Shown here: in pieces, positions 44,340 to 56,780 of the stretch
Layout: each line of letters opens with the position of its first letter
Position numbering within the stretch: the first letter of the stretch is position 1
Assembly: GCF_900103695.1 (NCBI RefSeq)
Contig: NZ_FNHF01000011.1
Location: 1 to 63,882, forward strand
DNA from: Sediminibacillus halophilus
Lineage (GTDB): Bacteria; Bacillota; Bacilli; Bacillales; Amphibacillaceae
Reading direction: 5' to 3'
Length of the DNA: 63,882 nucleotides
Position numbers and translations under genes: made by a program
Notes under the pieces: model-generated
What the model was told of the DNA's origin: nothing
Databases searched by the model: none
Seen by the model: the letters and a program-made list of their open reading frames with translations, nothing else

Positions 44340-44843
44340 TTGCGTACTAACATTGACCCGAATAAATTAGATATCGAAGAACGTGTAGTTACTATCAACC
44401 GTGTCGCAAAAGTAGTAAAAGGTGGACGTCGTTTCCGTTTTGCTGCACTAGTTGTTGTCGGCGACAAAAACGGTCATGTAGGATTTGGTACTGGTAAAGC
44501 ACAGGAAGTACCAGATGCAATTAGAAAAGCAATCGACGATGCGAAGAAAAATCTAATTACTGTACCAATCGTAGGAACAACTATCCCCCACGAAATCACT
44601 GGCGGATTTGGCGCAGGAAGCATCCTGATGAAGCCTGCTGCAGAAGGTACCGGAGTAATCGCAGGCGGACCTGTCCGTGCGGTACTTGAACTTGCTGGTA
44701 TTGGTGATATCCTTTCCAAGTCACTTGGATCCAACACACCAATCAACATGGTTCGTGCTACAATCAATGGATTGAGCGAACTTAAGCGTGCAGAAGATGT
44801 TGCCAAACTACGTGGTAAGTCAGTAGAAGAACTGTTAGGATAA
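44340..44843 (+). CDS. rpsE: 30S ribosomal protein S5
   Basis: A 167-residue S5 important for decoding accuracy. [36 protein letters not shown] and the C-terminal [17 protein letters not shown] are present. The start codon is TTG, seven bases after AAAGGAGGG; no ATG is nearby. No spectinomycin-type change (around the VKGGRRF loop) is evident. Confidence 0.97.
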   Translation: MRTNIDPNKLDIEERVVTINRVAKVVKGGRRFRFAALVVVGDKNGHVGFGTGKAQEVPDAIRKAIDDAKKNLITVPIVGTTIPHEITGGFGAGSILMKPAAEGTGVIAGGPVRAVLELAGIGDILSKSLGSNTPINMVRATINGLSELKRAEDVAKLRGKSVEELLG

Positions 44844-44856
44844 GGAGGGAAATCAC

Positions 44857-45039
44857 ATGGCTAAAAAGTTAGAAATTACCCTCACGCGCAGTGTTATTGG
44901 CAGAAGTGAAGGCCAAAAGCTTACAGTCAAAACACTTGGCTTGAATAAAATCCGTCAATCGGTAGTCCGTGAAGATACTCCTGCCGTCAGAGGCATGATC
45001 AACAAAGTATCTCACTTAGTATCGGTAAAAGAAGTATAA
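44857..45039 (+). CDS. rpmD: 50S ribosomal protein L30
   Basis: A 60-residue L30. [21 protein letters not shown] and [12 protein letters not shown] are family signatures. Its ribosome site AAGGAGGG overlaps the rpsE stop. Confidence 0.96.
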   Translation: MAKKLEITLTRSVIGRSEGQKLTVKTLGLNKIRQSVVREDTPAVRGMINKVSHLVSVKEV

Positions 45040-45070
45040 TTAACGAATAGCGCAAAGAGGAGGTGCTCGC

Positions 45071-45507
45071 ATGAAACTTCATGAATTGAAGCCAGCAGAA
45101 GCTCGCAAAAAACGTAATCGTGTAGGTCGAGGAATGTCTTCAGGTAATGGAAAAACAGCTGGGCGCGGACATAAAGGACAGAAAGCTCGTTCAGGCGGCG
45201 GTACTCGTCCTGGTTTCGAGGGTGGCCAAATGCCTTTGTTCCAACGTCTGCCTAAGCGTGGATTTACCAACATTCACCGTAAAGAATTTGCGATCGTCAA
45301 TTTGGATACTCTTAACCAATTTGACGAAGGCACAGAAGTTACACCTGAGCTTTTACTTGAGACTGGTGTTGTCAGCAAGCTAAAAGCCGGCATTAAAGTT
45401 CTTGGAAATGGAAATATTGAAAAGAAACTTACCGTAAAAGCTCATAAGTTCTCTGCTTCAGCGAAAGAAGCTATTGAAGCAGCGGGCGGTCAAACAGAGG
45501 TGATTTA

Positions 45508-45508
<1 letters not shown>
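45071..45508 (+). CDS. rplO: 50S ribosomal protein L15
   Basis: A 145-residue L15. Gly- and basic-rich N-terminus with [21 protein letters not shown]-type start and [15 protein letters not shown]. The TAATG overlap puts the secY start on its stop codon, coupling the two. Confidence 0.96.
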
Positions 45509-47548
<2,040 letters not shown>

Positions 47549-47592
47549 TATTGGCAATACATCCTGTGAAACGCGAGATGCTGCCGGTCCGT

Positions 47593-48138
47593 TAGTCTTC
47601 CTTAAGACACATCAAATCGGCGAATTGCGTTAAACTGAGTATATTGGTGCAGGATTTGGATAATATTGCTGACGAGTAGATTCAGCAAGATGATGCAATT
47701 CCAGTGCATACAAGGTATAATGGATTTCGCAGGAGATTTGCGCATCAGTTATTGACGAGCTTGTGCAAGGAACGCCGGATAACCGGAAACCGTTGAATGC
47801 TTAGTACGCTGAACGAGTTGAGCCCGGGAAACAAACATCCTATCATGGCGATTCGGCTTGGATGTATCCTGTCGATGTAGTCGATAGCGATATGAACAAT
47901 CTGCTGCTGGTAACAAAGAGGCCTTAATGAGAGGTTTACAAAAGGCAAAGTCAGGTGTCCGCCTTTCTAATATATCGCATGCCAAGCAAGGCATGGTCCT
48001 CACCATTGAACCAATGGTGAAAGCAGGAGAATCAACAGATCTCTTGCAGATGATTGGACAGTTGTCACCCGAAATGGTAAAATGTGTGCTCACTTTAAAC
48101 ACACCTTTGCCATTGCCAAAGAAGGTTTTAAATATTAA
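47593..48138 (+). pseudogene. map: decayed methionine aminopeptidase gene
   Basis: Recognisable pieces of type I MetAP lie in order but in different frames: LKTHQIGELR then a stop; LDNIADE-stop-IQQDDAIPVHTRYNGF; SVIDELVQGTPDN; YHGDSAWMYPV to VTKR; MRGLQKAKSGVRLSNISHA; GMVLTIEPMVKAG; and DDWTVVTRNGKMCAHFKHT to FKY-stop. A block between SNISHA and GMVLTIEP, about 50 residues including the metal-binding VGHG-type histidine region, is deleted. At least four frameshifts or stops are needed, so no active enzyme can be made. In Bacillus map sits exactly here, between adk and the KOW gene. Because MetAP is essential, another copy must exist elsewhere (inference). Confidence 0.93.
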
Positions 48139-48165
48139 CAAAAGCCTAAGTGAAGGTGATTGTGG

Positions 48166-48478
48166 TTGAGTGAATCAGAGTCGAGTCCGCGAATAGGTCA
48201 AGTTGTTCGTATTGCACGGGGACGGGAAGCTGGTCAATTTGCGATCGTCATTCAAATGCTTGATGATCGATTTGTCTTGCTTGCTGATGGAGAAAAAAGG
48301 AAATATGATCGGCCGAAGAAGAAGAATCTGCATCATATTGAATTAATGGATTATATCTCTCCAGAAGTCCAGAACAGCCTTCTAGAAACTGGTCGCGTAA
48401 CAAATGGTAAGCTGCGTTTTGCTCTATCAAAATTTGTCAATGAAGTAGTGACTGATTTGAAGAAGGGAGATCAACTCG

Positions 48479-48501
<23 letters not shown>
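48166..48501 (+). CDS. ybzG: KOW-domain RNA-binding protein (YbzG-like)
   Basis: A 111-residue protein with an N-terminal KOW-like segment ([20 protein letters not shown]) and [15 protein letters not shown], as in L14e-type ribosome-associated proteins. The position between map and infA matches B. subtilis ybzG. The TTG at 48166 is chosen because GAAGGTG then has a seven-base spacing. The C-terminal third is unlike anything I recall. It overlaps infA by 23 bp. Confidence 0.8.
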
Positions 48502-48840
<339 letters not shown>

Positions 48841-48863
48841 TTTAAAGGAGGTGCACGTATCTA

Positions 48864-49229
48864 ATGGCACGTATTGCTGGTATTGATATTCCGCGTGATA
48901 AACGTGTAGTTATTTCCCTTACCTATATCTATGGTATTGGTAAATCAACTGCAAAAGAAGTATTGAAAGAGGCTGGAGTTTCAGAAGATACAAGAGTTCG
49001 TGATTTAACCGAGGATGAACAAGCTAGAATTCGTCAAGCAGTAGAACGATTCACTGTAGAGGGTGATCTTCGCCGTGAAGTATCTCTGAACATTAAACGC
49101 TTGATCGAAATCGGTTCTTATCGTGGCATCCGCCACCGCAGAGGGCTTCCGTTGCGTGGACAAAAAACGAAGAACAACTCTCGTACTCGTAAAGGCCCAC
49201 GTCGTACAATCGCTAACAAGAGAAAATAA
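48864..49229 (+). CDS. rpsM: 30S ribosomal protein S13
   Basis: A 121-residue S13 at the top of the head. [26 protein letters not shown] and the C-terminal basic tail [18 protein letters not shown] are conserved. AAAGGAGGTG site. First ribosomal gene of the alpha block. Confidence 0.97.
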   Translation: MARIAGIDIPRDKRVVISLTYIYGIGKSTAKEVLKEAGVSEDTRVRDLTEDEQARIRQAVERFTVEGDLRREVSLNIKRLIEIGSYRGIRHRRGLPLRGQKTKNNSRTRKGPRRTIANKRK

Positions 49230-49252
49230 GCTAAAAGGAGGTTAATTAATCA

Positions 49253-49642
49253 ATGGCACGTAAAACAAATACACGTAAACGTCGTGTGAAAAAGAATATT
49301 GACAGTGGTATAGCTCATATCCGTTCAACTTTCAACAACACTATCGTGACCATCTCTGATGTTCAAGGTAACGTTGTAAGCTGGAGCAGCGCTGGCGCTC
49401 TTGGTTTCAAAGGCTCTCGTAAATCGACTCCTTTTGCTGCTCAAATGGCTGCTGAATCTGCTGCAAAAGCAGGGATGGAGCACGGTTTGAAAACCTTGGA
49501 AGTAACAGTTAAGGGTCCTGGTGCTGGACGTGAAGCAGCAATCCGTTCACTTCAAGCAGCAGGTTTAGAAGTTACAGCTATTCGTGACGTAACGCCAGTT
49601 CCTCACAATGGCTGCCGCCCACCAAAACGTCGTCGTGTTTAA
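49253..49642 (+). CDS. rpsK: 30S ribosomal protein S11
   Basis: A 129-residue S11 on the platform. [19 protein letters not shown] and the C-terminal [16 protein letters not shown] are family signatures. AAAAGGAGG site. Unlike B. subtilis, where rpoA follows closely, a structured spacer of 231 bp follows. Confidence 0.97.
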   Translation: MARKTNTRKRRVKKNIDSGIAHIRSTFNNTIVTISDVQGNVVSWSSAGALGFKGSRKSTPFAAQMAAESAAKAGMEHGLKTLEVTVKGPGAGREAAIRSLQAAGLEVTAIRDVTPVPHNGCRPPKRRRV

Positions 49643-49654
49643 TTTATCCGTATA

Positions 49655-49873
49655 TAATTTGTCACCCTGTCTATAATGGGTTATGATAGCTAAAAATGCA
49701 GGAGACCAGATAGGGATCGCTGATCTTGTCTGGATACCCTACAGCATCGCAAATGACAGAAAAGCATACGAAGTTGCATAGTGCAGAGAACGGTAACTGC
49801 CTACCTGGGGAATTTCGGTTAGACCAATAACGTCTAACCGGGGTTTCGACGTTTTGAAGGAGGGTTTTAATTA
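49655..49873 (+). promoter_or_regulatory. structured leader before rpoA
   Basis: The spacer between rpsK and rpoA holds a perfect 9-bp hairpin, CGGTTAGAC ... GTCTAACCG (49816-49840), about 34 bases before the rpoA start, and an upstream pair CCAGATAG ... TTGTCTGG (about 49707-49735). A TATAAT at 49672-49677 could be an internal -10, but has no convincing -35. It is not a named family I recognise. Confidence 0.45.
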
Positions 49874-50818
49874 ATGATTGAGATTGAAAAGCCAAAGATT
49901 GAAACGGTCGAGGTGAGCGATGACGCTACCTTTGGCAAGTTCGTCGTAGAACCGCTTGAACGTGGATATGGTACTACACTAGGTAACTCCTTGCGTCGTA
50001 TCCTTTTATCCTCACTTCCTGGCGCTGCTGTGACATCGATTCAAATTGATGGGGTGCTTCATGAGTTTTCTACCATTGATGGAGTAGTAGAAGACGTGAC
50101 AACCATTATTTTGAATTTGAAGAAGCTGGCTCTTAAAATCTATTCTGATGAAGAAAAAACATTGGAAATCGATGTTCAGGGAGAAGGAAAAGTTACAGCT
50201 GCCGACATTACTTACGACAGTGATGTGGAAGTATTGAACCCGGATCTTCATATTGCTACATTAGGTGAGAACGCTCATTTTCGTATGAAGATTTCAGCTG
50301 AACGGGGCCGCGGATATCGTCCAGCAGAAGCAAACAATCATGAAGATTTGCCAATTGGTGTCATTCCGGTAGACTCGATTTTCACTCCGGTGGAACGAGT
50401 TACTTACCAGGTGGAAAACACGCGTGTCGGCCAGATCACCAACTTCGACAAATTGACGTTGGATGTTTGGACTGATGGAAGCATACGACCTGAAGAGGCT
50501 GTTTCATTGGGCGCTAAGATTTATACAGAACATCTTAATATTTTCGTAGGACTTACTGATGAAGCACAAAGTGCGGAAATCATGATTGAGAAAGAAGAAG
50601 ATCAAAAAGAAAAAGTTCTTGAAATGACAATCGAAGAATTGGATTTATCGGTCCGTTCTTATAATTGTCTAAAGCGTGCCGGCATCAATACGGTCCAAGA
50701 GCTTGCTCATAAGTCAGAGGAAGATATGATGAAGGTTCGAAATCTTGGCCGCAAATCATTAGAAGAAGTAAAACATAAACTAGAGGATCTTGGTCTAGGA
50801 TTACGCAAAGAAGATTGA
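49874..50818 (+). CDS. rpoA: RNA polymerase alpha subunit
   Basis: A 314-residue alpha subunit. N-terminal assembly domain (about 1-230, [36 protein letters not shown]), linker, and C-terminal domain (about 245-314, [34 protein letters not shown]) that binds UP elements and activators. A strong GAAGGAGGG site precedes the ATG. Confidence 0.98.
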   Translation: MIEIEKPKIETVEVSDDATFGKFVVEPLERGYGTTLGNSLRRILLSSLPGAAVTSIQIDGVLHEFSTIDGVVEDVTTIILNLKKLALKIYSDEEKTLEIDVQGEGKVTAADITYDSDVEVLNPDLHIATLGENAHFRMKISAERGRGYRPAEANNHEDLPIGVIPVDSIFTPVERVTYQVENTRVGQITNFDKLTLDVWTDGSIRPEEAVSLGAKIYTEHLNIFVGLTDEAQSAEIMIEKEEDQKEKVLEMTIEELDLSVRSYNCLKRAGINTVQELAHKSEEDMMKVRNLGRKSLEEVKHKLEDLGLGLRKED

Positions 50819-50866
50819 TAAATGAATAGACACCTTTAGATATTTCGAAAAAGGGAGGGATAATCC

Positions 50867-51220
50867 ATGGCTAGAAAACTAGGTCGTACAACCGATGTGC
50901 GTATGGCACTACTTCGCAACCTTGCCACAGACTTGATTATTCATGAACGATTAGAAACTACTGAGGCGAAGGCAAAAGAACTTCGCTCCGTTGTTGATAA
51001 AATGATTACGCTTGGTAAGCGCGGCGATCTTCATGCCCGCCGTCAAGCAGCTGCATTCCTATACAATGCAGAAGCGAACGAAAACGAAGATGTCATCCAA
51101 AAGCTATTTTCTGATATCGCTGCTCGCTATGAAGAGCGTCAAGGCGGTTACACTCGAGTCCTTAAGCTGGGACCTCGTCGTGGAGACGGTGCAGAAATGG
51201 CGATTATCGAGTTGGTTTAA
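50867..51220 (+). CDS. rplQ: 50S ribosomal protein L17
   Basis: A 117-residue L17. [22 protein letters not shown]-type N-terminus and [16 protein letters not shown]-terminus are conserved. Last gene of the superoperon; it is followed by an imperfect terminator-like hairpin. Confidence 0.97.
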   Translation: MARKLGRTTDVRMALLRNLATDLIIHERLETTEAKAKELRSVVDKMITLGKRGDLHARRQAAAFLYNAEANENEDVIQKLFSDIAARYEERQGGYTRVLKLGPRRGDGAEMAIIELV

Positions 51221-51237
51221 TTTTAAAAGCAATTGCT

Positions 51238-51289
51238 TGAAGGGCAGGACAGAATCTCTTCCATGAGGTGAATCCCAGCCCTTTTTTGT
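51238..51289 (+). terminator. hairpin after rplQ, terminator or L17 downstream element
   Basis: GAAGGGC-AGGAC-AGAATCTC ... GAGGTGAAT-CCCA-GCCCTTTTTTG: an imperfect long stem with a T run. It marks the end of the superoperon. Its position fits the L17 downstream element described in Firmicutes, but I cannot confirm the family. A second small hairpin with T run (51372-51403) follows. Confidence 0.65.
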
Positions 51290-51371
51290 TTTATCAGAAT
51301 TTGAAAGTATGGAGTAGTCCGTTTACTTTCTAGAGGTCTTAAGTCAACCTTGGGGCAATAGGGAACCGCCG

Positions 51372-51403
51372 CTCGAGTTTGTTCTTAATCACTCGGGTTT
51401 TTC
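51372..51403 (+). terminator. second hairpin with T run, upstream of ecfA1
   Basis: CTCGAGT ... ACTCGGGTTTTT, a short 6-of-7 stem with loop of 12 bases, about 100 bp before ecfA1. It could be a terminator or an attenuator in the ecf leader. Confidence 0.5.
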
Positions 51404-51500
51404 CTTGTGCTTGCGTTTTTCTTTAAATGTCTAGTTGAGTTTATTCGACAGATTTTATTTCCGGGGAAATATCCGTCGAACAGCCAAAGGAGAGTGGAAG

Positions 51501-52340
51501 ATGGGGAAGAATGTAATGAAGTTTCAGAACGTCTGGTTTCGTTATGGAGAGGATTTACCCTGGGTACTGCAAGATGTCAGCTTTGAAATCAGTGCATCAG
51601 AATGGGTGGCTGTAATCGGTCATAATGGGTCTGGTAAGTCAACAATTGCGAAGCTGATGAATGGCCTGCTATTTCCCCAGAAAGGGAATATTCTCATCAA
51701 TGGACTCGAAGTAAATGAAGAAACCATTTGGGATGTCCGCAAGCAAGTCGGAATGGTCTTTCAAAATCCAGATAACCAGTTTGTCGGTACCACTGTACGA
51801 GATGATGTTGCTTTTGGCTTGGAAAATAGAGGGATTCCCAGAGAAGAAATGATCAGACGGCTGAAAAGTAGTCTTGCAGCTGTCAGAATGGAAGACTATG
51901 AGTTACAAGAACCCCATCGCTTATCGGGTGGTCAAAAACAACGGGTAGCGATAGCTGGGGTGTTGGCGGTTTCTCCGCAAATCATCATTTTAGACGAAGC
52001 TACTGCAATGCTTGACCCGAATGGCAGAAAGGAAATAATGCAAACCGTAAAAACGGTGAAAGAACGGGATGATGTATCGCTAGTCACTATCACGCATGAT
52101 TTGAATGAAGTGACATTGGCTGACCGGGTACTTGTGATGAATGAGGGAAAGGTATGGATGGAGGCACCTCCTAAAAACGTGTTTGCTAAACGGGATGAAT
52201 TGAAAGAAATCGGTTTGGATATCCCCTTTGTCACAAAACTTGCTGCTGAACTCACTGATCGGAATATTTTCTTGAAGACAGAACCATTAAACCATGACGA
52301 GCTGCTGGAGGAACTATGGAGATTTCATTTAAACAGGTAA
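51501..52340 (+). CDS. ecfA1: ECF transporter ATPase EcfA1
   Basis: A 279-residue ABC ATPase of the energy-coupling factor module, which powers uptake of vitamins and metals by many S components. Walker [10 protein letters not shown] (about 39-47), signature LSGGQKQR (about 141), Walker B ILDEA. The ATG at 51501 after AAAGGAGAG is preferred over upstream in-frame codons. It overlaps ecfA2 by 25 bp. Confidence 0.95.
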   Translation: MGKNVMKFQNVWFRYGEDLPWVLQDVSFEISASEWVAVIGHNGSGKSTIAKLMNGLLFPQKGNILINGLEVNEETIWDVRKQVGMVFQNPDNQFVGTTVRDDVAFGLENRGIPREEMIRRLKSSLAAVRMEDYELQEPHRLSGGQKQRVAIAGVLAVSPQIIILDEATAMLDPNGRKEIMQTVKTVKERDDVSLVTITHDLNEVTLADRVLVMNEGKVWMEAPPKNVFAKRDELKEIGLDIPFVTKLAAELTDRNIFLKTEPLNHDELLEELWRFHLNR

Positions 52341-53188
52341 GCTATACGTATCAACCTAATACCCCTTTTGAACACAGAGCTATCAATGATCTTAGTATGG
52401 ATATCTCTTCAGGATCTTTTACCGCCATCATCGGACATACCGGATCAGGAAAATCAACATTGATCCAACACTTGAACGGCTTATTGAGGCCTTCCTCGGG
52501 TAAAGTTAACATTGGCTCTTACCAACTGCATGCAGAAGCTAAGCTTAAGGGCATCAAAGAACTCCGCAGCAAGGTTGGGATTGTTTTTCAATATCCCGAA
52601 CATCAACTGTTTGAGGAAACGGTATTCAAGGATATTGCTTTTGGGCCTTCTAACTTTGGTGTCGATCGCGAGGAAGTCGGGGGACGTGTTGACCAGGCAT
52701 TGCAGGCCGTCCAGCTGCCGGAAGAGTTGCTTGACCGATCCCCGTTTGAGTTAAGTGGAGGTCAAATGCGAAGAGTAGCGATTGCTGGTGTGCTGGCAGT
52801 TCAGCCCGAGCTGCTTGTTTTGGACGAGCCTACAGCTGGGCTTGATCCGAAAGGGCAAAAAGAAATGATGAATATGTTCCACCAGCTTCATAAACAAAAG
52901 GGATTGACGACCATCCTGGTCACCCATAGTATGGAGGATGCTTTGGCCTATGCAGATCATGTCATCATTCTAAATAAAGGGGAAAAGTATTTGGAAGGTA
53001 AACCTGAAGATGTTTTTACCAGACAACAGGACCTCCAAAAGGTGCAACTCGATGTACCGGAAGTTATCCAATTCATCACGAATGTTAAAGATAGATTTCA
53101 AGTTGACCTATCCTATCATGGGCAGACAATCAAGGAATTGGCGGAAGAGTTAGCGGCGATTGTGAAAGGGGAAAACCGTTATGAATAA
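52316..53188 (+). CDS. ecfA2: ECF transporter ATPase EcfA2
   Basis: A 290-residue second ABC ATPase. Walker [10 protein letters not shown] (about 40-48), Q-loop region [12 protein letters not shown], signature LSGGQMRR and Walker [12 protein letters not shown]. It forms the EcfA1-A2 heterodimer. Overlaps both neighbours, so the three ecf genes are translationally coupled. Confidence 0.95.
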   Translation: MEISFKQVSYTYQPNTPFEHRAINDLSMDISSGSFTAIIGHTGSGKSTLIQHLNGLLRPSSGKVNIGSYQLHAEAKLKGIKELRSKVGIVFQYPEHQLFEETVFKDIAFGPSNFGVDREEVGGRVDQALQAVQLPEELLDRSPFELSGGQMRRVAIAGVLAVQPELLVLDEPTAGLDPKGQKEMMNMFHQLHKQKGLTTILVTHSMEDALAYADHVIILNKGEKYLEGKPEDVFTRQQDLQKVQLDVPEVIQFITNVKDRFQVDLSYHGQTIKELAEELAAIVKGENRYE

Positions 53189-53978
53189 TGCCTTTATTAT
53201 AGGTCAATATGTACCGGGAGAATCGATTGTGCATCGCTTAGACCCACGCACCAAAATGATCATTATTTTTATGTTTGTCATCGTAGTGTTTTTCGCTAAT
53301 TCTATCTGGAGCTATGGACTGTTGACGGTATTTTCCCTGCTATGCGCGCTTACAACCCGCATTCATTTTTCTTATATACTTAAGGGACTGACCCCGGTAT
53401 GGTTTTTGATTGTCTTTACGCTGCTTTTGCATTTAATCGTCACAAAAGAAGGGGAAGTACTCTTCCGCATTTTTTCTTATCCGATATATTCTGGTGCTGT
53501 TGCACAAGGAGCTGCGATATCGTTGCGGTTTTTCTTGTTAATTATGGTGACCTCCCTTCTAACTTTAACTACTACTCCAATTGAAATCACCGATGCCATA
53601 GAGAGCCTGCTTCAGCCGTTGAAAAAAATAAGGTTTCCTGTCCATGAGCTGGCATTGATGATGTCGATTTCTCTCCGGTTCATCCCCACTTTAATGCAGG
53701 AAACAGAGAAAATCTCCAAGGCACAGGCCTCCAGAGGAGTGGACTTCCGGACGGGAACTGCTAAAGAGCGGATTCAGGCAGTTGTCCCGTTATTGGTTCC
53801 ATTATTCATCAGTGCTTTTAAACGGGCGGAAGAGTTGGCGATGGCAATGGAAGCAAGAGGATATCAAGGCGGCGAAGGCAGAACAAAGCTAAGAGAATTG
53901 AAAACAGACCGGCTGGACATCATCGTATATGCGCTGTTTGCTTTTGTGGTTATTTTATTATTTGTCATACGTGACTAG
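53181..53978 (+). CDS. ecfT: ECF transporter transmembrane component EcfT
   Basis: A 265-residue membrane protein with about five spans in the first half. The two coupling-helix Ala-Arg-Gly motifs, QASRGVDF and EARGYQGG (about 185 and 225), contact the ATPases. No S component gene is adjacent, so this is a shared (group II) ECF module. Confidence 0.95.
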   Translation: MNNAFIIGQYVPGESIVHRLDPRTKMIIIFMFVIVVFFANSIWSYGLLTVFSLLCALTTRIHFSYILKGLTPVWFLIVFTLLLHLIVTKEGEVLFRIFSYPIYSGAVAQGAAISLRFFLLIMVTSLLTLTTTPIEITDAIESLLQPLKKIRFPVHELALMMSISLRFIPTLMQETEKISKAQASRGVDFRTGTAKERIQAVVPLLVPLFISAFKRAEELAMAMEARGYQGGEGRTKLRELKTDRLDIIVYALFAFVVILLFVIRD

Positions 53979-53997
53979 AAAGTGGGTTTATAAGACA

Positions 53998-54777
53998 GTG
54001 GGACGGATAAAATGTATTATTAGCTATGATGGAACTGGTTTTTCTGGATACCAAATTCAACCGAATGGGCGTACTGTTCAGGAAGAAATAGAAAAAGCGT
54101 TGACCAAAGTGCATAAAGGTGACTTCGTTCGAGTAGTCGCGTCAGGAAGGACTGATGCGGGTGTTCATGCCAAAGGCCAAGTCATCCATTTTGATTCCGA
54201 CATTAAAATGCCGGAAATTAACTGGAAAAAAGCTTTAAATGCTTTGTTGCCAGATGATGTACAAGTAATCAAGGCGGCAAAAGTAAACGATACGTTTCAC
54301 TCACGCTATGATGTGAAGGAAAAGGAGTACAGGTATTTTGTTTTGAATGCAGAGGACAACGACGTATTCCAACGCCATTTTTGCTGGCGCAAAAGCGGGG
54401 AAATCGATATCGAAGCGATCCAGAAAGCTTGTGCAATGTTAGAGGGCCGGCATGATTTCTCTTCTTTCTGCTCCGCCAAAACAGACTTGCAGGGGGATAA
54501 AATCCGCTCGATCTATCACGCAAGCTGTCACAGGGAGGGGGAAATGATTGTCTTTTCTTTTAAAGGCAGCGGTTTTTTATACAATATGGTGCGAATTTTA
54601 GTGGGAACCCTGTTGGAAATTGGCAAAGGAAAAAGAACACCTGCTTCTATCCCGGAGATAATTGCCGCTGAAGACCGTATAGCAGCTGGTGAAACCGCGC
54701 CGCCGCAGGGTTTGTTTTTGTGGAACGTCACCTATTTGGAAACTGACAAAAATCCGTTACAAAACAACGGTTCCTAG
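53998..54777 (+). CDS. truA: tRNA pseudouridine(38-40) synthase TruA
   Basis: A 259-residue pseudouridine synthase acting on the anticodon arm. The catalytic Asp is in SGRTDAGVHA (about 49-58), and later GHDFSSF and GSGFLYNMVRI-type motifs are present. The GTG at 53998 is the best of several weak starts (GTGGGTTTAT upstream); the frame is open into ecfT, so 53971 is an alternative. Follows the ecf genes as in Bacillus. Confidence 0.92.
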   Translation: MGRIKCIISYDGTGFSGYQIQPNGRTVQEEIEKALTKVHKGDFVRVVASGRTDAGVHAKGQVIHFDSDIKMPEINWKKALNALLPDDVQVIKAAKVNDTFHSRYDVKEKEYRYFVLNAEDNDVFQRHFCWRKSGEIDIEAIQKACAMLEGRHDFSSFCSAKTDLQGDKIRSIYHASCHREGEMIVFSFKGSGFLYNMVRILVGTLLEIGKGKRTPASIPEIIAAEDRIAAGETAPPQGLFLWNVTYLETDKNPLQNNGS

Positions 54778-54789
54778 TGTAACATTTCC

Positions 54790-54818
54790 TTGACATCCTA
54801 GCATAATTGTTATACTAT
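54790..54818 (+). promoter_or_regulatory. sigma-A promoter of rplM-rpsI
   Basis: Consensus TTGACA (54790-54795), 17 bp, TACTAT (54813-54818). About 205 bp before rplM, leaving room for an L13 leader. Confidence 0.82.
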
Positions 54819-54829
54819 GATTAATGGCA

Positions 54830-55015
54830 TTTTATTTCTATACCACGATTAGCCCCGGAAAGTTAATTCGTGTAGAATAGATGAAATACGCAATCTGCCC
54901 AATCCATTTGAGTGAGGAAGAACAGAAAACTACAGACTGCAGTTATCGTTCTTAATCAGTGGATATGGGAAGTCGTCGTTAGATAAAAGATTATGGAAAT
55001 TGAAATTCAGGAGGT
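54830..55015 (+). promoter_or_regulatory. possible L13 leader
   Basis: The leader between promoter and rplM has the position of the Bacillus L13 leader. I see purine-rich blocks (GAGTGAGGAAGAAC) but not a decisive fold, so the assignment is by position only. Confidence 0.35.
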
Positions 55016-55022
55016 ACTGATC

Positions 55023-55460
55023 ATGCGCACAACTTTCATGGCGAATGAAAACAATATTGAACGCAAGTGGCTTGTTGTGGATGCTGAAGGACAAACGCTT
55101 GGACGTTTGGCAAGTGAAGTTGCTGCTATTCTTCGCGGCAAGCACAAACCAACATACACACCGCATGCTGACACCGGTGATCACGTAATCATCGTAAACG
55201 CTGAAAAAATCGAACTTACTGGTAACAAGCTTAATGACAAAATGTATTACCGTCACTCCAACCACCCAGGTGGTTTGAAGCAGCGTAATGCAAACGAAAT
55301 GCGTACGAAATACCCTGAGCAAATGCTCGAACTTACAGTAAAAGGTATGCTTCCAAAAGGCAGCCTTGGCCGTAAAATGGGTAAGAAATTGCACGTATTC
55401 CGTGGCCCGGATCACAATCATCAAGCACAAAAACCTGAAGCATACCAGCTTCGCGGATAA
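55023..55460 (+). CDS. rplM: 50S ribosomal protein L13
   Basis: A 145-residue L13. [32 protein letters not shown] and the [12 protein letters not shown] segment are conserved. ATG at 55023 after AGGAGGTAC; a longer frame to 54993 is not needed. It is co-transcribed with rpsI, 19 bp downstream. Confidence 0.97.
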   Translation: MRTTFMANENNIERKWLVVDAEGQTLGRLASEVAAILRGKHKPTYTPHADTGDHVIIVNAEKIELTGNKLNDKMYYRHSNHPGGLKQRNANEMRTKYPEQMLELTVKGMLPKGSLGRKMGKKLHVFRGPDHNHQAQKPEAYQLRG

Positions 55461-55479
55461 TTAAAGGAGGTAAACGATA

Positions 55480-55872
55480 GTGGCACAAGTACAATACTAC
55501 GGCACCGGACGCCGTAAAAGCTCAACTGCACGCGTGCGTTTAGTACCAGGGACTGGACGTATCGTTGTAAATAATCGTGACGCTGAAAGCTATTTCCCAT
55601 ATGAAACACTTCGTACTATCATTAAGCAGCCTCTAGCTGCTACAGAAACAGAAGGAAGCTACGATGTACTAGTAAACGTAGACGGTGGAGGATTTACCGG
55701 CCAAGCTGGCGCAATCCGCCATGGTGTAGCTCGCGCTCTGTTGGAAGCAGATCCAGAATACCGTTCTGCTCTTAAAAGAGAAGGCTACCTTACTCGCGAC
55801 TCCCGCATGAAAGAACGTAAGAAATACGGTCTTAAAGGCGCTCGTCGTGCACCGCAATTCTCGAAGCGTTAA
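55480..55872 (+). CDS. rpsI: 30S ribosomal protein S9
   Basis: A 130-residue S9 with a C-terminal tail reaching the P-site tRNA, ending PQFSKR. GTG start with AAAGGAGG nine bases upstream. The last 63 bp before the stop (55808-55870) are repeated almost exactly at 57802-57864, where the same frame ends in TGA. So the present 3' end was supplied by an integrated element, with one silent base change (GCA for GCG). The protein is unaltered. Confidence 0.97.
   Translation: MAQVQYYGTGRRKSSTARVRLVPGTGRIVVNNRDAESYFPYETLRTIIKQPLAATETEGSYDVLVNVDGGGFTGQAGAIRHGVARALLEADPEYRSALKREGYLTRDSRMKERKKYGLKGARRAPQFSKR
55808..55870 (+). repeat. attL: left copy of the rpsI-end direct repeat
   Basis: Begins TGAAAGAACGTAAG and ends CTCGAAGCGTT. 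It forms the 3' end of the functional rpsI. It matches 57802-57864 at 62 of 63 positions. Confidence 0.93.
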
Positions 55873-55895
55873 TAAACCTTATATACCAAGGGTTT

Positions 55896-55932
55896 GCCCT
55901 CTTTGCTCTTATCGAGCAGAGAGGGTTTTTTA
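55896..55932 (+). terminator. present rplM-rpsI terminator
   Basis: CCCTCTTTGCTC-TTAT-CGAGCAGAGAGGGTTTTTT. It lies inside the inserted element, so it came with the element and now serves rpsI. Confidence 0.9.
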
Positions 55933-55973
55933 ATGTACGAAAATGGAATTGAACAACCTTTGAATACCCTACG

Positions 55974-56530
55974 CTAAAATTTCATGTGCTTATGGAATAT
56001 CTCCGCTGTTTTATCCTTCGCTTCATCGGTCACATGGATGTAAATATCCATCGTGGTTTGAATATCCGTATGTCCGGGACGAATTTGTACATCTTTGATG
56101 GAAGTGCCGGCTGCAAACAACAAACTGGCATGTGTGTGCCTGAATGCGTGCACGTTTATTTGTGGCAGCTCCGGGTTTCTTTGATAAATCTGCTCCACCT
56201 TTCATTTTAGTAAGCCAGTCGGCAATAATTCATTTCTTGTTTTATGTGATTATAGATCATAAAAATAGGTTGTTTTTTATCAGATTGAAAAGGAGTGGAA
56301 AGATTTAACGTCAAATAACGCCGTATTTGCTTGTTCCGCCATTTTTTTAGAATCGCTAGTCTCATCATCCACGCTAACAACACGCTGAGAGGCCTTTGTT
56401 TTTGAGCTGTTTTTTTCACTCGTGTGAATCAGTGTCTTTTTAAAACTGATTTTCTTATGATTAAAGTCCACGTTCGACCAATGAAGGGCACAAAGTTCGC
56501 CCTTACGTGCTCTTTGTGAAGGGAAGAAGC
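55974..56530 (-). pseudogene. int: degraded tyrosine recombinase (integrase)
   Basis: Reading the minus strand: ARKGELCALHWSNVDFNHKKISF with the first catalytic Arg, then ASQRVVSVDDET, a frameshift, WRNKQIRRYLTL, another shift, and a 74-residue C-terminal piece with HAFRHTHASLL (Arg and His), RPGHTDIQTTMDIYIHV (His and the Tyr nucleophile). This order is that of the Tn916/ICEBs1-type integrase catalytic domain. The N-terminal half (SAM-like and AP2-like domains) is missing or unrecognisable. The fragments need at least two frameshifts, so no active enzyme. Confidence 0.88.
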
Positions 56531-56745
56531 CGAAACAATGGCATAGGCCATGTCATCATCGTGCGGCAAATGGACCGGGTCTAGATTCGATTGAACGGCA
56601 GGTTATAGAAAGGAAGTATCTAAACTCAATGTAGATAAACGATCTAAATGTTTATATGGTACTAGGAATTAAAATTAAAATGGGGATATTATCAAAAGAA
56701 GAGATGCGTAATTTATAGAATAGCTACAGCTTAGGGAGTAATCTA

Positions 56746-56778
56746 AAAACTAAAAGGAAGCCTTAAAGCTGCCTTTTA
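56746..56778 (-). terminator. terminator of the 185-residue gene (minus strand)
   Basis: On the minus strand AAAGGCAGC-TTTAAG-GCTTCCTTT is followed by TTAGTTTTT. It ends a few bases after the stop of the gene at 56781-57338. Confidence 0.7.
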
Positions 56779-56780
56779 AA

